NCBI GenBank assembly: GCA_012800685.1
Contig: JAAZIT010000160.1
Location: forward strand, 1 to 7,596
From: Clostridiales bacterium
GTDB lineage: Bacteria > Bacillota > Clostridia > Oscillospirales > Ruminococcaceae
DNA length: 7,596 nt
Direction of reading: 5' to 3'
In this document: in pieces, positions 6,328-7,596 of the stretch
Layout of the letters: every line of letters starts with the position of its first letter
Numbering within the stretch: the stretch's first letter is position 1
Translations under genes and position numbers: made by a program
The notes under the pieces: generated by a model
What the model was told of the DNA's origin: nothing
Databases searched by the model: none
Seen by the model: only the letters and a program-made list of their open reading frames with translations

Positions 6328-7133
6328 ATGAGTAGAAATAAAATGGTTCCTCCTTTTGACAAAATGATTAATACGCTCTTTAAAGCAATAAAACAATTAG
6401 GAGGGTCGGGGGCGATTGATGGGATATATGAAAAGTAGTAGGAATAATACAACTTCCTGAAAGGGTTTTAGAAATATTGCAATTAGAAAATGATAACAGA
6501 ACTAAGGTAGCTTATCGTCTGGCATGGGCATGTACATAGCTAAAAAAATATGGTGCAATTGACAATTTAGCTTGAGGGGTATGGGATATTAATGGTGATT
6601 GCTTATTATATGATAAGTTTGATGAAAAAGAAGTTGTTTAAACTTTACGCTCAATGGATTTACATAACAATATTACTTTAAATGATTATAACTTGGAAGA
6701 TGATGGAGTTTACTCACTGGGGGAATTAGAACTTTAGCGTAAACAATTAAAGGATATTTTACTTAAAATAGAAGCATATGCTTTTCAACGTTTGACCCAA
6801 CGCCTTTTGCGTGAAAGTGAATTTATTTAGGTCAATGTAACTGGACGGACTGTTGATGGTGGGGAAGACGGCAAAGGTATTCTTAGTATAAATGGAATAC
6901 TTAGTCTTCATATTATTTTTATGTGAAAAGTATAGAGGAAGTGTTACTGCTAGTCAAATGTGTGACTTTAGAGGGGCAATGCAAGGCAGAGATATTTATA
7001 ACTACAAGCGTTTTTCAAGTAATGCATTAAAAAAGCACCAAGGGATGGAGCCCCTTTAATCGATTTAATTAATGGAGATCAGCTAATAGATAAACTGGCA
7101 AAATATCAATATGGAGGTTCGAGAACTTATTAA
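6328..7133 (+). pseudogene. mrr: Decayed Mrr-type restriction endonuclease
   Basis: Intact Mrr proteins cut methylated DNA and comprise an N-terminal winged helix (Mrr_N) and a PD-(D/E)xK nuclease domain. The ATG at 6328 follows GAGG by 8 nt and opens VPPFDKMINTLFKAIKQLGG, a clear Mrr_N start. A one-base loss in the A-run near 6431-6434 shifts the frame, giving TAG TAG at 6436-6441. The next frame continues with GIIQLPERVLEIL and VAYRLAWA but holds stops at 6537, 6573, 6639, 6735, 6828 and 6924. Several of these look like C-to-T changes, for example at the Q before VNVTGRT. The nuclease domain is still readable: FQRLTQRLLRESEF, VNVTGRTVDGGEDGKG, then after another shift near 6921 CEKYRGSVTASQ, FRGAMQGR, IFITTSVF and finally APRDGAPLIDLINGDQLIDK, ending at TAA 7131-7133. 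At the QCKR catalytic motif the lysine position reads Glu. The gene is certainly inactive. Confidence 0.9.
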
Positions 7134-7241
7134 AATATATTACTAAATAAACCAGAATTATATTTAAAAATATAATTTTAGCAAAAAAGGAAAACAAGAT
7201 AAAAAATTTTAAAAATTATTACAAGATTTGGAGTGGTTAAA

Positions 7242-7596
7242 ATGCAATATAATTTAGTTCAATTTTTTGGAAACATATCAGGGATATGGACGCTTTCTTC
7301 CACTGTTTTAGGTATTATTCTTACAGTGGTTGAGTATATATTTGATAAGTCTAAACGAAAGAAAATGGCTGATAAGTCTAAACGAAAGAATATGGTTGGG
7401 GCGTTTTTATGTGCTATTACTGTTAGTCTAGCTATAGTTACGTTTTTTTCATATTGGGTTGAATACCATTATTCAAAGGTACCTAATGTAATTGGTGCAA
7501 CTTACGATGTAGCAGTTCAAACCCTTGACGAAAAAAGTCTAATTTGTAAACGTAATGACAGAATAGGTGTAACTGATATAGTTAAAACGATGTCTG
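7242..7596 (+). CDS. Two-helix membrane protein with PASTA-like domain (3' end outside window)
   Basis: The first 118 codons of an open frame that runs off the right edge. The ATG at 7242 lies 8 nt after GGAG (7230-7233). A hydrophobic segment at about residues 13-34 (IWTLSSTVLGIILTVV) is followed by a strongly basic loop with a duplicated DKSKRK motif (35-52). A second membrane segment (about 52-73, GAFLCAITVSLAIVTFFS) comes next. After it, SKVPNVIGATYDVAVQTLDEK (from about 78) matches the start of a PASTA domain, the fold known from the extracellular parts of PrkC-type kinases and penicillin-binding proteins. No kinase domain precedes it, so it is not a standard PASTA kinase. If the basic loop is cytoplasmic, both termini face outside and the PASTA part is extracellular. 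Function unknown. It sits beyond a tRNA and a dead restriction gene, in accessory-looking DNA. Confidence 0.75.
   Translation, partial: MQYNLVQFFGNISGIWTLSSTVLGIILTVVEYIFDKSKRKKMADKSKRKNMVGAFLCAITVSLAIVTFFSYWVEYHYSKVPNVIGATYDVAVQTLDEKSLICKRNDRIGVTDIVKTMS
7344..7397 (+). repeat. 27-bp tandem duplication inside the PASTA-like membrane protein gene
   Basis: Two adjacent 27-bp units (7344-7370 and 7371-7397) differ at only two positions. Each encodes nine residues, DKSKRKKMA then DKSKRKNMV, so the reading frame is kept. The duplication doubles the positively charged loop between the two membrane helices. Its near identity suggests a recent slippage or unequal-recombination event. Confidence 0.9.

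Noticed and set aside
7113..7124. GGTTCGA match to the tRNA T-arm as a possible attachment-site repeat
   Set aside because: Only seven bases match and they lie inside the coding remnant of mrr; this is far too short for an att repeat.
6328..7133. Alternative genetic code (stop codons read as amino acids) to explain the Mrr stops
   Set aside because: All three stop codons occur within the remnant, frameshifts are also present, and neighbouring genes end normally at TAA, TAG or TGA.
7156..7177. 10-bp A/T-only hairpin between the mrr remnant and the PASTA-like gene
   Set aside because: It contains only A-T pairs, has a two-base loop and only a few T residues after it; it is too weak to call a terminator in DNA this AT-rich.
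1..7596. CRISPR array or insertion sequence
   Set aside because: No regularly spaced repeats, transposase-like reading frames or terminal inverted repeats were seen in the window.

Overview
The window looks like chromosomal DNA from a low-GC Gram-positive bacterium, most likely a clostridium-type Firmicute. The evidence is the AT-rich codon use, strong GGAG/AAGGA-type ribosome binding sites, frequent GTG and TTG starts, a CdaA/CdaR (c-di-AMP) locus and a COG2509-type FAD protein. I cannot name the genus from sequence alone.

Layout. (a) 1-1415, minus strand: a class V aminotransferase of the cysteine-desulfurase-like type, running off the left edge, preceded by a small DUF3343 (putative Se/S carrier-like) gene. 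Together they look like a sulfur or selenium handling pair. (b) 1416-1613: divergent intergenic region with a good promoter for the next operon. (c) 1614-3760, plus strand: cdaA (membrane diadenylate cyclase) overlapping cdaR (YbbR-domain regulator). cdaR is cut by one in-frame TAA at 3392-3394, with its missing C-terminal part still open in the same frame up to 3760. A strong hairpin terminator follows. (d) 3884-5470: a 528-residue FAD-dependent dehydrogenase-like protein of unknown substrate, closed by a second strong terminator. (e) 5568-6101: a 177-residue protein I do not recognise. (f) 6098-6228: a near-consensus promoter and a complete tRNA-Ala(GGC) with encoded CCA. (g) 6229-7241: accessory-looking, AT-rich DNA holding a heavily decayed Mrr-type restriction endonuclease pseudogene. 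(h) 7242 to the right edge: the N-terminal part of a two-helix membrane protein that enters a PASTA-like domain.

How it fits together. The left and central parts are housekeeping: sulfur/selenium chemistry, c-di-AMP synthesis, a redox flavoprotein and a tRNA. The segment after the tRNA has a different character, with a dead restriction gene and an unusual membrane protein, and may be the start of a variable island. No complete undescribed system is visible. The best leads are the cdaR nonsense codon, the PASTA-type membrane protein beyond the tRNA, the aminotransferase/DUF3343 pair and the unrecognised 177-residue protein.
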